Assembly: GCA_029237695.1 (NCBI GenBank)
Contig: CM055271.1
Location: 86,344,208 to 86,408,207 of the forward strand
From: Conchocele bisecta
Lineage: Eukaryota > Mollusca > Bivalvia > Lucinida > Thyasiridae
DNA: 64,000 nt
Direction: 5' to 3'
Shown one piece after another: positions 1 to 11,396 of this stretch (position 1 is its first letter; each line of letters starts with the position of its first letter). A program made the translations under genes and the position numbers. A model generated the notes under the pieces. That model was not told the origin of the DNA and ran no database searches. It worked only from the letters and a program-made list of their open reading frames with translations.

Positions 1-1223
1 AATATATATTTTAATTAGTCAAGATCTAGAGAAGAATAAGTGCAGGTTATTCTAAAATAGGTCCCACAACATCCATAAGAAAAATGAAAGTAGCAGAGAA
101 TAGAAAAATGTGTGGTTAGTGTCTTAGGGAAAATCAATGGTGGTGGGTCACCTTAGTCTGACCCCTGACGGTTATTGGTTTGCATCGGTAACGGGCCAGT
201 TTGACAGTCAACCTGTATATGTGTAACTTACTATACATATATGATTATTTTCAATTACGTACATATGTAATTTAATTATGAGGATTCATGTATGTATAAA
301 ACACATTAGTAAGTCAAACACCATACATACGTATGCAATTTAGTTAATATAGGTTAGAGAATAATAAATGGTGCGAAATCGTCAAGGGGGTAATAGTAGT
401 CCAGTAGGAAGAAAATCGTGCTGGTGTTTTGAGGTCACTGACACAGTTTGCTTGCAAATCTTCATCCATTACTACCCAGTTTCACTTGAGGAACATGTGG
501 GGGTGTTGGTCATGTCATGTAAACAGCGTGTCCGTGGCTAATAAAAATGTAAACAATGTTGGGGGACATGACGAGGTTGGATTTTCTTTCTTAGGAGTAA
601 GTGAACCTATTGTTTAATGCATGCAGAACCAGTACGCAACGGCTGCAGGTCATGTACAACATCCATACGAATAGTGAAAGTAGGAGAGATCTGTGGGTGA
701 AATCTTACATCAACACCGGCATTGGAGGTGTGACTTGAACATCCAATCAGATGTCGGACTATAATTGATTAGAGGGAGAATTACTTGAGCGGACAGCAGT
801 GCCATCTGACGTCATAATGACGCACTACTAACCCATATATTGCTTGCATCATTCTGCTTGTGGCTTGATGCGTTCTGCTTGCGACTTTCCGCTTTCGGAC
901 TGTGGCTTGATGCTTACTTCATGCGGTCCTTACTGCTTTCGGCCTTATTCAAAGTGCTAAGTGCTTTGTTCTTACTTTCTACTTCAAATGCTTAGTGCAA
1001 TAAAACAGGGACACGAATAAGTACGTATCAATAATTGTAATGCAAATAAGACGAATTAACAAAGCAATCAGCAGAATGGACATGTAAGAAAGACAAATAC
1101 AACAAGCAGATTTCAAATGTAATAAATACAAATGACGAATGAAATAACATGTATATAAGTTGTAATGTCATCAACACGCAAGCATCAAGTCACATATAAT
1201 TATGGCGGATATTATCTTCCATA
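1..1223. repeat. Old element end with subterminal repeats; no gene
   Basis: No coding sequence is supported here. About 430-600 is an inverted relative of 23640-23885. About 840-1223 is an inverted relative of the element ends at 15793-16130, 17605-18190 and 23015-23410: repeated GGCTTGATGCTTGCT-type modules ending in a GGAAGGTAATATCCGCC-type terminus. The 62-codon open frame at 429-617 looks accidental. Confidence 0.6.
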
Positions 1224-4200
1224 CACTACATGTACATATCATAGTTTGATTATGTTCAGTGTTTGATAGTATATATACTAACACTTATAGATATATTAAG
1301 TGTAACTTATATCAGCAAATACAGTTTACAGCAAGCACAGTCAATGAGTCAATGAACACGCATTTCTACTGTAGGCTGTTTTTTTGCATTATACAAACGT
1401 CAGCGTTTCAATAACGTCATTTTCTCGATGACGTTACTTTTTTTCCATGCGTGATTCACATGGTGCTACAAAAGGTGAGATAAATCAAAAACTATGAAAC
1501 ACATTTGCATTTTCTTTTCGCGTATTGTTTTTGAAATGTGTCCGCATCAAAAAATGTCAAAAAGTGCAAATTGAAAAGTTTGTCATTAAGGCTGGTTTTC
1601 ACAGAGCTCGACCCATATAGTACAGAAGCATTAGCTATAATCTGGAAAAAAGATGCAGAAAGCTTACCTGGAGCCATACTGAGTCCATAGACAAAAGTTA
1701 TCTGCAAAATGTGAGCTCGATGTGTAATCCAAGATGGCGTTCAAGATGGCCGCCAATAATATGAAGAGTCATATATCTTTAATGTTTTTATCTTAAACTA
1801 ATAAAAATTGACACAGTTTCATGTTTGAGGATGCTAGGAATCTAAATCTAATATCATATCATCGGTTAAATGTCAAGGTCATTTAAAAATGTCAAGGTCA
1901 TCTGCAAATATTTCCAAATAATCATGAGAAATCTGCGTAATTTTATTATATTTCTGTATGTATTTACCAGTACAGTGCAGGTACCTTCTTTGTATTAGTA
2001 AGTAAACATTACTAGGGAGAGAAAGTGCTTCAGCTTATTATAATTATCCTAATATGATCTTAATATGACCCTGAATATCGCACAAAACAAGTTTCAATGT
2101 TGCAGATGCTTACAGTCTACACTTTTATGTCGAAATGGTGAGAAAGTTGATCACTGCTCATCGTCACCAGCCCCAGTCAGTCGGCTCTAGATTACCAAGC
2201 CATTCTTGTACAGTGAAGTATCTTCTGTACGAGTGATATCTTGCAGCTGTCGATGTTGGTGGGTAGCTCTCCAGTTTGAAGCTGCTGTAGCTCTTCTTAC
2301 CAACCTTTTGCACTGGGTTGCATCGCTTATTGAATGTCACTGACTTTCATTCATTGAGTAACGCATGAAGAAGTTTGTGGAGGTGACTATCAACACGCAT
2401 GATAAGCAAGTCAGTGTCCGTGCAGACCAGTACCACGGGACGACATGGTTGAACGTGTCAACATGTATCCAGCGTCTACGGTAGCCTGGATACATTTTAC
2501 ACCTTCGACAGTGACCTTCTGTTTGACTTTTTATATCAGTCGGCTAAGAACGAGCGTTGATTTGTAGAGATTGGTCGGTGAAGATCAACAATTATGTCTG
2601 TAGATATGGTTTGACTGAGACTGTGCCTATTCTGTTCTGCAACTTTAGTTGACATGGTGGTATAACCATCAAAACAAAATGTACACCTGTCATAATTATT
2701 TAGCACATTGGCTACGTAGTTGTCACAGACAGCACCGTATGTACAAGTATCCGGATCGGTTGGCCATGGCACACTCTGCAATAAATAGCATCAACAATGC
2801 AGTACGGGTTCTCGAGTTCATCATGTGTTGTGGTAACTGGGGCTTTCAGCTGATTAGCCAGAACACTTTTATTGTTCTTCCACATCACTCCCTTGTCAAC
2901 TAACGCCGGTGGCTCCTTACTGAACTCATGCCGAATGTGATCTTCATGTCTGATGACACATGTAACACGCATGAACAGTAGGTTGGGATCTATCTAAACT
3001 TCATGATTATGGACTGTCGCACTATTGTTCGCGCTTACTTACCAATTGAAACAACTCGGTCATTCCCTTTGAATTTAGCGTAAGCATAATTCTCACCTGT
3101 AAGGCATTCCGCAGCTTCCCCCAAAGCTCGAAAGCACAATCTGCATTAACATATTTGGGTGCAACTAGTCCATGTGAGACAGACCAGACTGCCACGATGA
3201 TGGCCTGTGTAACAGAAAGGAAAGTGATCACCAAACCAATTCCGAAATATGGCATAGTGCTGACCATCACGCGCTATTTGGAGACTCGCATTCATTGTGC
3301 TGGTCGCTTGTTTGCAAATGAATGGCAGAGAAGTGATTCACAGACAGGAACAGTCATTGGCAGAACGTGAACCATCCTTGACTGGGTGCTACCTGTGATG
3401 CCACGACCAGGTTTCAAGCCTCCTCGTGTCTTTAGCATCCGCATCAGCACATGCCCAATGGTCTGGTTTGTGAGGTTACCTGACCAGAATATATGTCACT
3501 CCTGCGAATTGTCCAGTAGCCAGAGTGGGGGGGTACATGCAGTAAGCTGATTTTCATCCATGATATTTGGGAGCTTCATCATCTGGTATGGTAAAGACGG
3601 GCACATTTTGCATATTCCACATGCCCATCAGAGTGAAACAGTTGGATCATTGCATTAATGCAGAACAGGTGCAGTTCCCACTCGCCAGTTATTTCGACAC
3701 GCAGAAATAAGAGTATAAGCCGCACCATTTTCTGATAGAAAATCCACAATATTTTCCGGTCCTTGATTCTGTGACCAGTTCACTTTCTTGACCATCAAGT
3801 ACGTATGTGAGTTGTTTTACAACCGACTCCATTTGAACTGCACCTGGCTCCAATTCATGTTTGAGCAACATCTCATGAATAACCTTTAGACGCCCTATTT
3901 TTACTGCAGACAAACACTCTACTGCATCAAGCATTTTCCGAATAAGAGACGAGGCGCTCAGCATGTGTGCCATGAGTGCACTGGCATATGTATGGCCTGT
4001 CACCATGCTCTTGACAGAAGAAATCCACCTAATCTCCCTACCAGCTTGTTCAGTTCTGGGGATGCCAGTATGATTTAGGCTGCTTTCTTGTACAGTGGTT
4101 GGTCGTATGTAACAGGAGCGATGCCCAACGTGTATTTCAAACATAAATCATGTGCATACAAAAGGGCAGAATAGAGCATGTCCGGGTGGTTTGGGTTAAG

Positions 4201-5750
4201 ATTGATGACTGACAGAATGTAAATTCTGCTCACCTCAAAGTGCCCCTGGTTCATAACGGTTTGGCTGAATCCACTCCACATCAGACAACGTTCAGGTTCA
4301 GATACCGTGAATATGGCTACTCGTATATTGTCCAAAGACTTAGCCAGCTGCACTGATGGTATACTGTCTTTGATGGATTCAAGTGGCTAGATGAATACAT
4401 TGTTTGAGAGAAGGTACATGTGGTTTTCTAAACATTCTGATCTCCGCGGCCAGTAATATCAGCTGATCGAACTTGTGTTGAACGAGGAAGCTGTTCGCTC
4501 CCACTCTGTCCAGCTGGAGTGACACCAGCAATGCCGCCTAGCACATGCCATGTTCCATGTCCAGTGGTCAGTGTGCGGTATCAATATCTGCATTGTCAAA
4601 GACAAAGATCTGTTCACAAGGGTATTTTTTACAGTGCGGCTGCTATACGGTTATCAATGGTAGATAAACCACTTATTTGAACCCAATTGTCATTGGGAAT
4701 GCAAATGGCAAATTTAGGTATCAGGAGAGGTAACTGTGTATACATTGGAATAAATATCAGGTATGACAGTAATAAGGAGACAACAATAACAACAACAAGA
4801 ACCTTCAATGTACTTGCAAACATTGTTCTGGTAGTGTTCCTCCGATTGTTGCTATTACATCACACCTTCGCTGGAGGGTGCCTCACCATCATGGGTAGGG
4901 TTATTGTTGTGCCTCGATACATGGTGCTTAACTAGCTTAATACCAGTATAGGTATTATACTGTAACATATACATAACAATGGATCTGCATATATAAATAC
5001 AATATTCATGTTTCAAAACAGACATTAATTGAAATTTTCAGCAGCGAAAAGTAACAAATGCATGCGATATTCGACATTTGACCTTGGCCTTATTAGCTGA
5101 CCTTGAAGCATTTGAACAATAATTAACTTACCAAACTACTACCGTACATCTCAAAACCAGATATTAGAGGTAAAGTATGCATTGTTTTATAAACATACAT
5201 TAATACAATGTGATTTGTAATTATTTTGGCGGCCATCTTGGATTTCTCAACGAGCTCACATTTTTTAGATGATAACTTTTGCCAATCAATTAAAAAATAT
5301 GCAAGCTACCACTGGTGAAAAAATCAGCTTTCTGCATTTTATTTCCAGGTTCGGGTGTTTTGGAGCGGATTGCTCCCGAGCTCTGGGAAAACCAGCCTTA
5401 ATGACACAATTTTCGATTTTCACTTTTTTGCATTTTCTAATGCGGACACCTTTCAAATACAATATTCTAAAAGAAAATGCAATTATGCTTCATAGCTTTT
5501 TGTTTTATCTAACTTTTAGCAACACCATGTGAAACACGCACGGAAAAAAACTTAACGTCATCGAGAAAATTAAGTTGTTGAAACAGCGACGTTTGTGCAA
5601 TGCAACTCAACAGCCTACAGTATTAATGAGTGTTCATAAACTCATTGACGATGCTTGCTGTAAACTGTATTATCTAAATGTATCTACAAGTGTTAGTATG
5701 TATACTATCACACATTGAACAGAATAAAACCATGATATGTATATGTAGTG
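1224..5750. mobile_element. Long-TIR DNA transposon carrying a PIN/CXC gene, copy 1
   Basis: About 510 bp at the left (1224-1735) reappears inverted at the right (5226-5750). The outer ends start CACTACATGTACATATCAT on the left and CACTACATATACATATCAT on the reverse complement of the right. The interior holds one degenerate minus-strand gene. Flanks fit an insertion into the element seen uninterrupted near 23005-23030. No recognisable DDE transposase is visible. The elevated AT, the long TIRs and the second copy at 25630 support a mobile element. Short open frames within the TIRs are not treated as genes. Confidence 0.72.
2170..4353 (-). pseudogene. Degenerate PIN/FEN1-like repetitive-family gene, copy 1
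   Basis: This is the broken homologue of the gene at 26545-29169. Minus-strand frames keep an N-terminal stretch with INLNPNHPDMLYSALLYAHD and YDQPLYKKA (4075-4353), a GHTYASALMAHML stretch (within 3689-4144), and a central FDGY...STKVAEQNRHS stretch (2536-2781). FDGY followed by STK and Arg is what I recall from a PIN/FEN1-like family that is very repetitive in bivalves, corals and annelids. This copy has lost about 100 bp inside the DQPLY region, part of the conserved RLGGF...GAIGHV segment, and the C-terminal cysteine cluster. It keeps a TYGAVCDNYVANVLNNY stretch that copy 2 lost. Several frameshifts and stops make it a pseudogene. Biochemical role is unknown; nuclease activity is only suggested by the PIN-like motifs. 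Confidence 0.6.
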
Positions 5751-8630
5751 AACAAAACAAATGCACTACTATCGATTTTAAATCAATAATTAGCCGACCT
5801 GTGGCTTCGTAATTAGCCACCATTGCCATAATAAATGCCATAAACACAATTATTGGGGTGGGGGCGGTCAGGCCCTCGCCCCCCCCCCAACTTCTGCCGC
5901 CCCTGCGGACACCTCCGGGGATTTTTAAAAATAAAAATCGACTGTCCATTCCTGACTCTCGGAATTAAATTTACATCTCAGAAAGCGGGAAGAACGTTTT
6001 CCTGTGTAGCCAATATGACTGACGGACGGGCTAATGTATATGATGTACCCCGTACTAGCAGGTAGCAGGTCTATGGGGAAATGCTGCGCTGACCCCCACT
6101 CCCGCGGCTGCCCACCGCCGCCACTGCCACCCCCACCCCCCACCCCTACACACCGAGTGAAGATATTGTTAGGCGTGTAGTTATTGTGCGGGCTACCCGT
6201 CTCGACCCTTTCTATGAATTTACTGCCAGTACTAATTTCTTTTGTAAGTGTCTTCAACTTTTATGTTCGCATTTATCAACTGTACTATGCAGATTCATTC
6301 ACATAATAATTATTATTTGTTATTTTCGTGACTGATGCCTGTGCGACAGCATAGGCATCATTTATAAAATGGAATGTATAGTTGTTAAAATCGAAAGTGG
6401 CCAACAGAACATTCAGAGCAAAGTTATCCATTACTGTGTATTTATATATTTGTGTGGGTTTGAATTTTTGATAATGGGTTTACCATTTGAAATATATTTT
6501 TTTTCATAAACCTGCAATATGTATATGTCAATGTCGGGAAAGTGTGGAGATGTAACATACATGGTTGTATAATTGTTACATGTCCCGATAAAAATACCGG
6601 CAGTATATCCTCTCGTCGGGAATAATTAATTTGAAAACGAAATGTGCAATTTTTTTGTTGTGCTTCATAATTTAGACGCGTTTAATCTGCAAATCTGGAA
6701 TGTGTGTGTATTTGCTTTATATTATTTACACGCCTCCGACATGAACGGCCCTTTGATAAACAACAAAGCACACAGACGTACATTGTTTAGTACAATGTAG
6801 TAATAGTCTGGGGGCAATTGTTCAGAATCCGGCACCTCATGTTAATTTTTCTTTGTTAGTGGTTTTGTATTCATCTGGGATCCAACTTTCCGAAAAATGC
6901 GGGTACCATTTTTTTCGGACACCTTCAATGTTAGTTCAAGGTCATTCGAAATCAAGGTCAAAATTCTGGTATTTATGCCCTCAAACCGAGGAATTGGTAC
7001 ATTTGAAGTATCAATATCTTCGGTGGTATGCATCACAATACTTAATAATGAACTGCACTCAACGAATCTAACAACAACTATCAAGGTCATTGTCACAACA
7101 CTATAGTTGCAAGGTCGCCGAAGGAAAACGGCAACGATATACCAGTATGGTGTTCAGTCGGATATCATTAAGTTATTACCATAGAACATATATCTCTAGA
7201 GATATGTAACATAATGATACTTTTCTTTTCACCAGCCACGACAAAAAGAGACTTAATTCGTTTCTTACTAGTGGAGATCAAATGTTAGGGAATTGTGTAA
7301 ATATTTTTGTGCTGGAATTATATACTTATAACTAAACATGCGATGATTTTACAAATAGACAAACAACCCAGTCCGGTGACCTTCATTTATAAGGAAGCGT
7401 ATCATTAATGAAATGATTGAATTATTTAAAATAACCAGTATCTGTTTCAACTCACTAACTGACTTCTAAAAAGAGCATTCGATATGCAAATATCATTCTC
7501 AAAATTGTTCTACTTTTCTGAATTCAGTGTTTTTATCAGATTCAGCTTAACACGAATATTAATTTTGCATTATCGAAAATATGATATCGTTGTAACTACG
7601 TATATTATAGTTTTGTATATTCGGTACATTGTATTGATGAAAACTAATTTAGGCCATGCAGGTTTCATGAATATCATCAACTTCAAAAGTGCTATATAAC
7701 TCTACATGCCATTAATACAGCACATAAGGAGAGCCGTATAACCAAACTATTAGTCCCTGGTATGGGGTACCCCTGAGCACTCTGTAAACATATGTAATGT
7801 ATGTGAACACCTAGTAAAGTGAGAAACTCCTTATAACCACAATGACAATTAGTTAAGTATGTTCGAACATCTGTGTAAACATTTCAATTAAGTCATATTC
7901 TTGTGCAGTGTGTTCACAACATAAGGAGCATGCAGGTAATCAATATTGTAAAACCTCATCGAGTATGTTACTTAATTTGCATACGTTATCTCGCACAGTG
8001 CTGGATTCTTTGATATTGACTATATGGGTATAGACACAGTATGTTCGAACAATTGTGTATTAACTTCCAAGTAAGCAATATTTGTGTGAAGTATGTTTTA
8101 ACTTGACTAGCAAATGTATATAAACCATGACAAGTCTCATCAAATATTTGACACATACAGTTATGGTGTATTGTTAGAATCTTTGATGCATAGATAAAAG
8201 CATCCACTTGAGTTCACTATTTGACTTGTCACTTGTCTATACTTGTCAATCGTCTTATTTTGGTGGCCATTTTGAAAGTAAACATCATTGCCGTGAGTAT
8301 TATGTCGTTGATAGCAAAGCCATCCTTATCAATAGCAGATCATGTTGACTTATTTCACTTTCTTAAGAAAACTAATGGATGTGTGCATCGGCATCACTAC
8401 TAAGTTATGTTTAGCATACCTGTATTTATCAGAAAAGGCAGTTTGGCGGCCATTTTGAAATGTAAATATGAGCCGCGTCGCGAGAAAACCTGTCTTCGGG
8501 AAATTTTTTGTCAAATGGAAATTTTGTTACTATGACAATAGTATTTGTATGATGAATTGAATGCTTTTTATTTGATCATGATATCTGCAGTATTCATTAA
8601 GATATTTTTTGTATACAACACCACAAATGA
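5751..8630. repeat. Non-coding repeat mosaic in copy 1
   Basis: No gene is supported. The stretch contains the continuation of the interrupted older element (5751-5850), G/C-rich homopolymer-containing sequence (5850-6170) and an AT-rich tract. About 5940-6640 reappears inverted at 14950-15490. Around 6940-7095 there are scattered TCAAGGTCA motifs. About 7285-7325 matches part of the palindrome at 43855-43945. Short overlapping open frames at 6842-7106 occur on both strands and look non-coding. Confidence 0.55.
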
Positions 8631-8633
8631 GAC

Positions 8634-8690
8634 GACGTCACATAAAAGCGACGTCAAACGACGTCAAAACGACGTTACCGTATATACGTA
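8634..8690. repeat. Cluster of GACGTC motifs, copy 1
   Basis: Four GACGTC or GACGT motifs occur within about 55 bp, spaced by short A-rich linkers. GACGTCA is the CRE/ATF core. The cluster is repeated in the second segment copy at 33667-33720. Any regulatory role is inference; it is far from a recognised gene start. Confidence 0.5.
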
Positions 8691-8999
8691 GCTACCGGTA
8701 CACATAGAGTATACGCCAACACTTACGACAGTTTGCAAGTTGACAAATTAGAAGCATGTTTGGCATTGACTAATGAATGTATGGACAGATGAGTTTGATT
8801 GTTTTGTTAATACATGAAAGTGAAAAGCGACAAAAACAAACCGGCAAGTTCATGTACCAGCAAGTATAAACGTGCGCGCGTGTACGTCGGATTCGGTATA
8901 CGTATTTATTCTTGTTGACGTCCTGTTTACTGAGCGTTTTAATAATTTATGATTGTAGAAAACCACATAAGTATATGAAACAGACAATAATATTTACTG

Positions 9000-9493
9000 T
9001 CCAGGTATGTCATTTCTGTATTGATTAACTGGTTGGTTCATTGGGTTATACGACAGTTCAGCAAATACAGATGGGAATACACCTGTAAATGGGGAGAACA
9101 ATACGTTCAACATTAAATGTACATGCCCACTCAGTAGGCACACACTGTTCTTTATAGATAGTTTTGTATACTCTGTAGATATGACATTTTCAGGCCAAAT
9201 AAACATTCATTTCACCATAAACCCCACGTACTGATTGACAATAATGTACAATTGTTATCACACGTAGTATTTCCACACTGATATCAGGGGCGATAATAGT
9301 GTTTCCTTAAAATATTAACGGACATTACTATGTATTCTCTGTATTTATTTGTTGATGTGTAATGATCATACTTTATAATCTGTCGAAATATTATTTTTCA
9401 GGTGACGCATTTAATTAGTATAAATAATTAAAATATAGCATGCCTCATTTTCATATGAAAATAGCCTAATACCACCGCGCGTCACTATGAGTA
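9000..9493. mobile_element. MITE of the GGTACATGCCCACTCAGTAGG family, interrupted
   Basis: The element shares its TIR (TACATGCCCACTCAGTAGGC at about 9118) and its interior with copies at 34030-34655, 40003-41233, 46060-46472 (reverse), 61794-61935 and 61936-62427. In this copy the right half is missing because the sequence switches at 9493 to the virus-like block. About 120 bp preceding the TIR (from 9000) is also shared with 34030 and 40003, so the repeat may be larger than the TIR-to-TIR unit. Confidence 0.7.
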
Positions 9494-9598
9494 GTAGTAT
9501 ATAAGAGTCATAATGATACAAGTTTATATGGAAGCCACCCACTAAGTGTGGTGGCTTCCACACGAAACTTGTAATCATTATGACTCTTATATACTACT
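9493..9598. repeat. 106-bp terminal palindrome of the virus-like block
   Basis: The left arm starts AGTAGTATATAAGAGTCATA and the right arm ends with its near-perfect complement ACTCTTATATACTACT. The centre is a shorter GGAAGCCACC/GGTGGCTTCC hairpin with about 8 loop bases. It lies exactly where the host MITE is broken, so it probably marks the physical end of the inserted block. A hairpin end of a linear viral genome is one reading, and a palindromic MITE is another. Confidence 0.8.
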
Positions 9599-9659
9599 TC
9601 TCGCGAGACCATATATTTATGACATGAGAAGATACACCCTATTAGAGATACAAATCCCT

Positions 9660-9690
9660 ATGTTATACTCAGTATATATATAACATAATG
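9660..9690 (+). promoter_or_regulatory. TATA-type start region for the zinc-ribbon gene
   Basis: A palindromic TGTTATAC...GTATATATATAACA sequence sits immediately before the ATG at 9688. The TATA-like core ends only about 5-10 bases from the start codon. This would give an extremely short leader if it is a true TATA box, so it may instead be an initiator or an operator-like element. Confidence 0.35.
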
Positions 9691-10468
9691 GTTCTAGTTA
9701 AGTGTGCATGGTTGAAGACAGGTAGTCACGAGAGATGTTTTCGCACGCCGGTATTTTACGAATATTGCAAACATCACCGTGCATGGATGCGAAGAGGTTC
9801 CGTTTCGCCTCGCCCATGTCGACATTGTGGGGTAGGGACCAAAGCCGAGTCATTGCTATGTCCACCATGCGGTGGCACTCAGGCTACTCATCGAATGGTT
9901 AACAAGGGATTACGTGCTCGCAAGTATTATCGTTTAGTAATAATTCAAATCGGAAAGTCAGTTAGAAAGATAGAATCGATCTAATAAGTCTCGGTGTTTC
10001 TACAGCATTAAAACACTGTAAAAAACATTATAAAACTAATTTTATAAAATTGAACAGAAAAAACGAGTACCAATATTATTAGAGAAAATTGATAATACAA
10101 TACAATTTGAATTACAAATTTTTAATGACTGTGTTGAAGAAGTTTACGAAGCTTACGGGGGTTATAATCCTGTATATAAATTCTATAAAATGAGAACACT
10201 AGGTGATATCGAATACATGAAATACCAGCGTAATTTATTACGCTCCGATAAAAACGTTACATTTCCAATATTATACCGGCAATTATGTCAACTATACAAG
10301 AGGCAAATACAAACATTAAGACGGATAATGCGTATCGGATATGAAACTAAGGTGTATTATACAAAAATTTTAAAACCCAACGATTCGTTTACGAATGTAC
10401 ATTTCTACGATATCGCTTATAAAGATATTGAAAAATTATTATTGAAAAAAAAAAAAACTACTAATTAA
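9688..10468 (+). pseudogene. Zinc-ribbon protein gene, frameshifted
   Basis: The N-terminal open frame (9688-9984) has a Cys/His cluster (CAWLKTGSHERC, YCKHH) followed by a zinc-ribbon-like CRHCGVGT...LCPPCGG and an Arg-rich HRMVNKGLRARKYY stretch. After about residue 90 the frame shifts. Coding-like sequence resumes around 9977-10060 in another frame and from about 10045 to 10468 in a third, where a basic, Tyr-rich segment (ILYRQLCQLYKRQIQTLRR) ends in a run of lysines. I read this as one gene of about 250 codons with two frameshifts, although two separate genes are possible. CxxC pairs suggest a nucleic-acid-binding regulator. I do not recognise the family by name. It is the only plus-strand gene in the block and converges with the membrane-protein gene. 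Confidence 0.55.
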
Positions 10469-10629
10469 TTTATAGCCGAGTGTATCAAATTACACAGGCG
10501 ATTACAGTGTAATCCTCGACCGAATTTGTTATGCGATTACGGCGTAATTCTCAATGAAAAACACATGTTGTATAGGTATGTAAATTTGTTTACTGCACCA
10601 ATATAAGAATTTTTTTTTTTTTTTAAAAA
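10469..10629. terminator. Convergent intergenic region with two small hairpins and a T tract
   Basis: Two related inverted repeats, GATTACAGTGTAATC (10500s) and GATTACGGCGTAATTC (10530s), are followed by a 15-16 bp T run at 10610-10625. The region separates convergent genes, so it may carry 3' ends for both. No AATAAA was seen on the plus strand here. Confidence 0.4.
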
Positions 10630-11346
10630 TCACAATGGTGCTGTAACATTTCCTCCGACTTTATTTCCAAGTTTTACCTTAAATTTATCCCAATCAGTAC
10701 ACTCAATTTTGGGCATGGTGGCGCGCGCCTTGATTCTTATATCATTTTTTAATTCTTCATATCTCCCCATTTCTTCCACCACGGATTCAAACTCTAAATT
10801 TGATATTTTCTTATCGGCCAACGCTTTGGACACCATAACGTCGATGCTATTTTTCTTAGACCTAGCGAGAACGGATATTCTATCATGTTTTCTACTTTTT
10901 TTCTCGAGTTTTCCACCCGCCGCCCTAATTACCATACACAGCAACCCAGAAACGGCCGACACCGCACATAAAATCCCCGCTACATGAACCGTTATAATGG
11001 TGGATATAGTTGCAGCTGTTCCCGCCCCACACAACACAGAAACACTTGCCAGAACCGTACTAGATGCTTCAGCTATGTTCACCGCGCGCTTATATTTTTT
11101 AGCGTGTCTTTTTCTATTTGCACATTCTCTAACTAAAATATCCTGCATAGCGACGATATTATTCAATCTAAAATCTGAACTTCTTTCGTTAATTGGATAT
11201 AGTGTTGGTGGAGTGGTATTGAGAGTTGGATATTGTGTTGGTGGAGTGGTATTGAGAGTTGGATATTGTGTTGGTGGAGTGGTATTGAGAGTTGGATATT
11301 GTGTTGATGGAGTGGTATTGACAATTGGAAGCGTTGATTCGTTCAT
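10630..11346 (-). CDS. Small membrane protein with N-terminal TPPTQYPTLN repeats
   Basis: This is an uninterrupted 238-residue frame. Residues about 10-55 are four to five copies of an 11-residue Thr/Pro-rich repeat (TLNTTPPTQYP). After a basic segment (NRKRHAKKYKRA) come two hydrophobic stretches, roughly residues 88-110 and 114-136, rich in Ala, Ser and Gly, which are likely membrane-spanning or membrane-active. The C-terminal half is a charged helix (KLEKKSRKHDRISVLARSKK, then LADKKISNLEFESVVEEM). I recall similar KHDRI...LA..KKNSI / KISNLEFE sequences as uncharacterised proteins from cnidarian and mollusc genomes, but no function is known to me. It sits just downstream of the fibre-like gene on the same strand, so a virion or membrane-interaction role is plausible. 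Being intact among broken neighbours is notable. Confidence 0.6.
   Translation of the reverse strand: MNESTLPIVNTTPSTQYPTLNTTPPTQYPTLNTTPPTQYPTLNTTPPTLYPINERSSDFRLNNIVAMQDILVRECANRKRHAKKYKRAVNIAEASSTVLASVSVLCGAGTAATISTIITVHVAGILCAVSAVSGLLCMVIRAAGGKLEKKSRKHDRISVLARSKKNSIDVMVSKALADKKISNLEFESVVEEMGRYEELKNDIRIKARATMPKIECTDWDKFKVKLGNKVGGNVTAPL
11165..11335. repeat. 33-bp tandem repeat inside the membrane-protein gene
   Basis: About four and a half copies of a 33-bp unit beginning GTGTTGGTGGAGTGGTATTG encode the TPPTQYPTLNT repeat. The unit length is a multiple of three, so the frame is kept. Copies are nearly identical, which suggests recent expansion. Confidence 0.85.
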
Positions 11347-11396
11347 ATTTAAATTTTACAAATTTCAATATATTAGTATTTACAAAATAAGTTCAA

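Larger units (their letters stand above)
1..9493. repeat. Segmental duplication, copy 1 (truncated at window start)
   Basis: This segment matches 24405-34529 in the same orientation, with only occasional substitutions and a few block deletions. Copy 1 is shorter mainly because it lacks stretches present in copy 2 around 26570-26768, 26920-27100, 28745-28830 and 30600-30870. It instead keeps about 60 bp near 2710-2775 that copy 2 lost. Its right edge, inside a small repeat at 9493, is where the virus-like block begins. The window opens inside the copy, so its true left edge is not visible. Confidence 0.93.

Noticed and set aside
5269..5532. 87-codon open frame, with its counterparts at 1492-1707, 25898-26173 and 30074-30268
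   Set aside because: All lie inside the long terminal inverted repeats, on opposite strands relative to one another, and show no protein features; they are TIR sequence.
5850..6170. G/C-homopolymer-rich tracts at 5850-6170, 18236-18310, 30850-31170 and 41590-41880 as genes or CpG-island promoters
   Set aside because: The tracts are parts of repeats with inverted G and C runs at their ends; no associated start codon or gene is seen.
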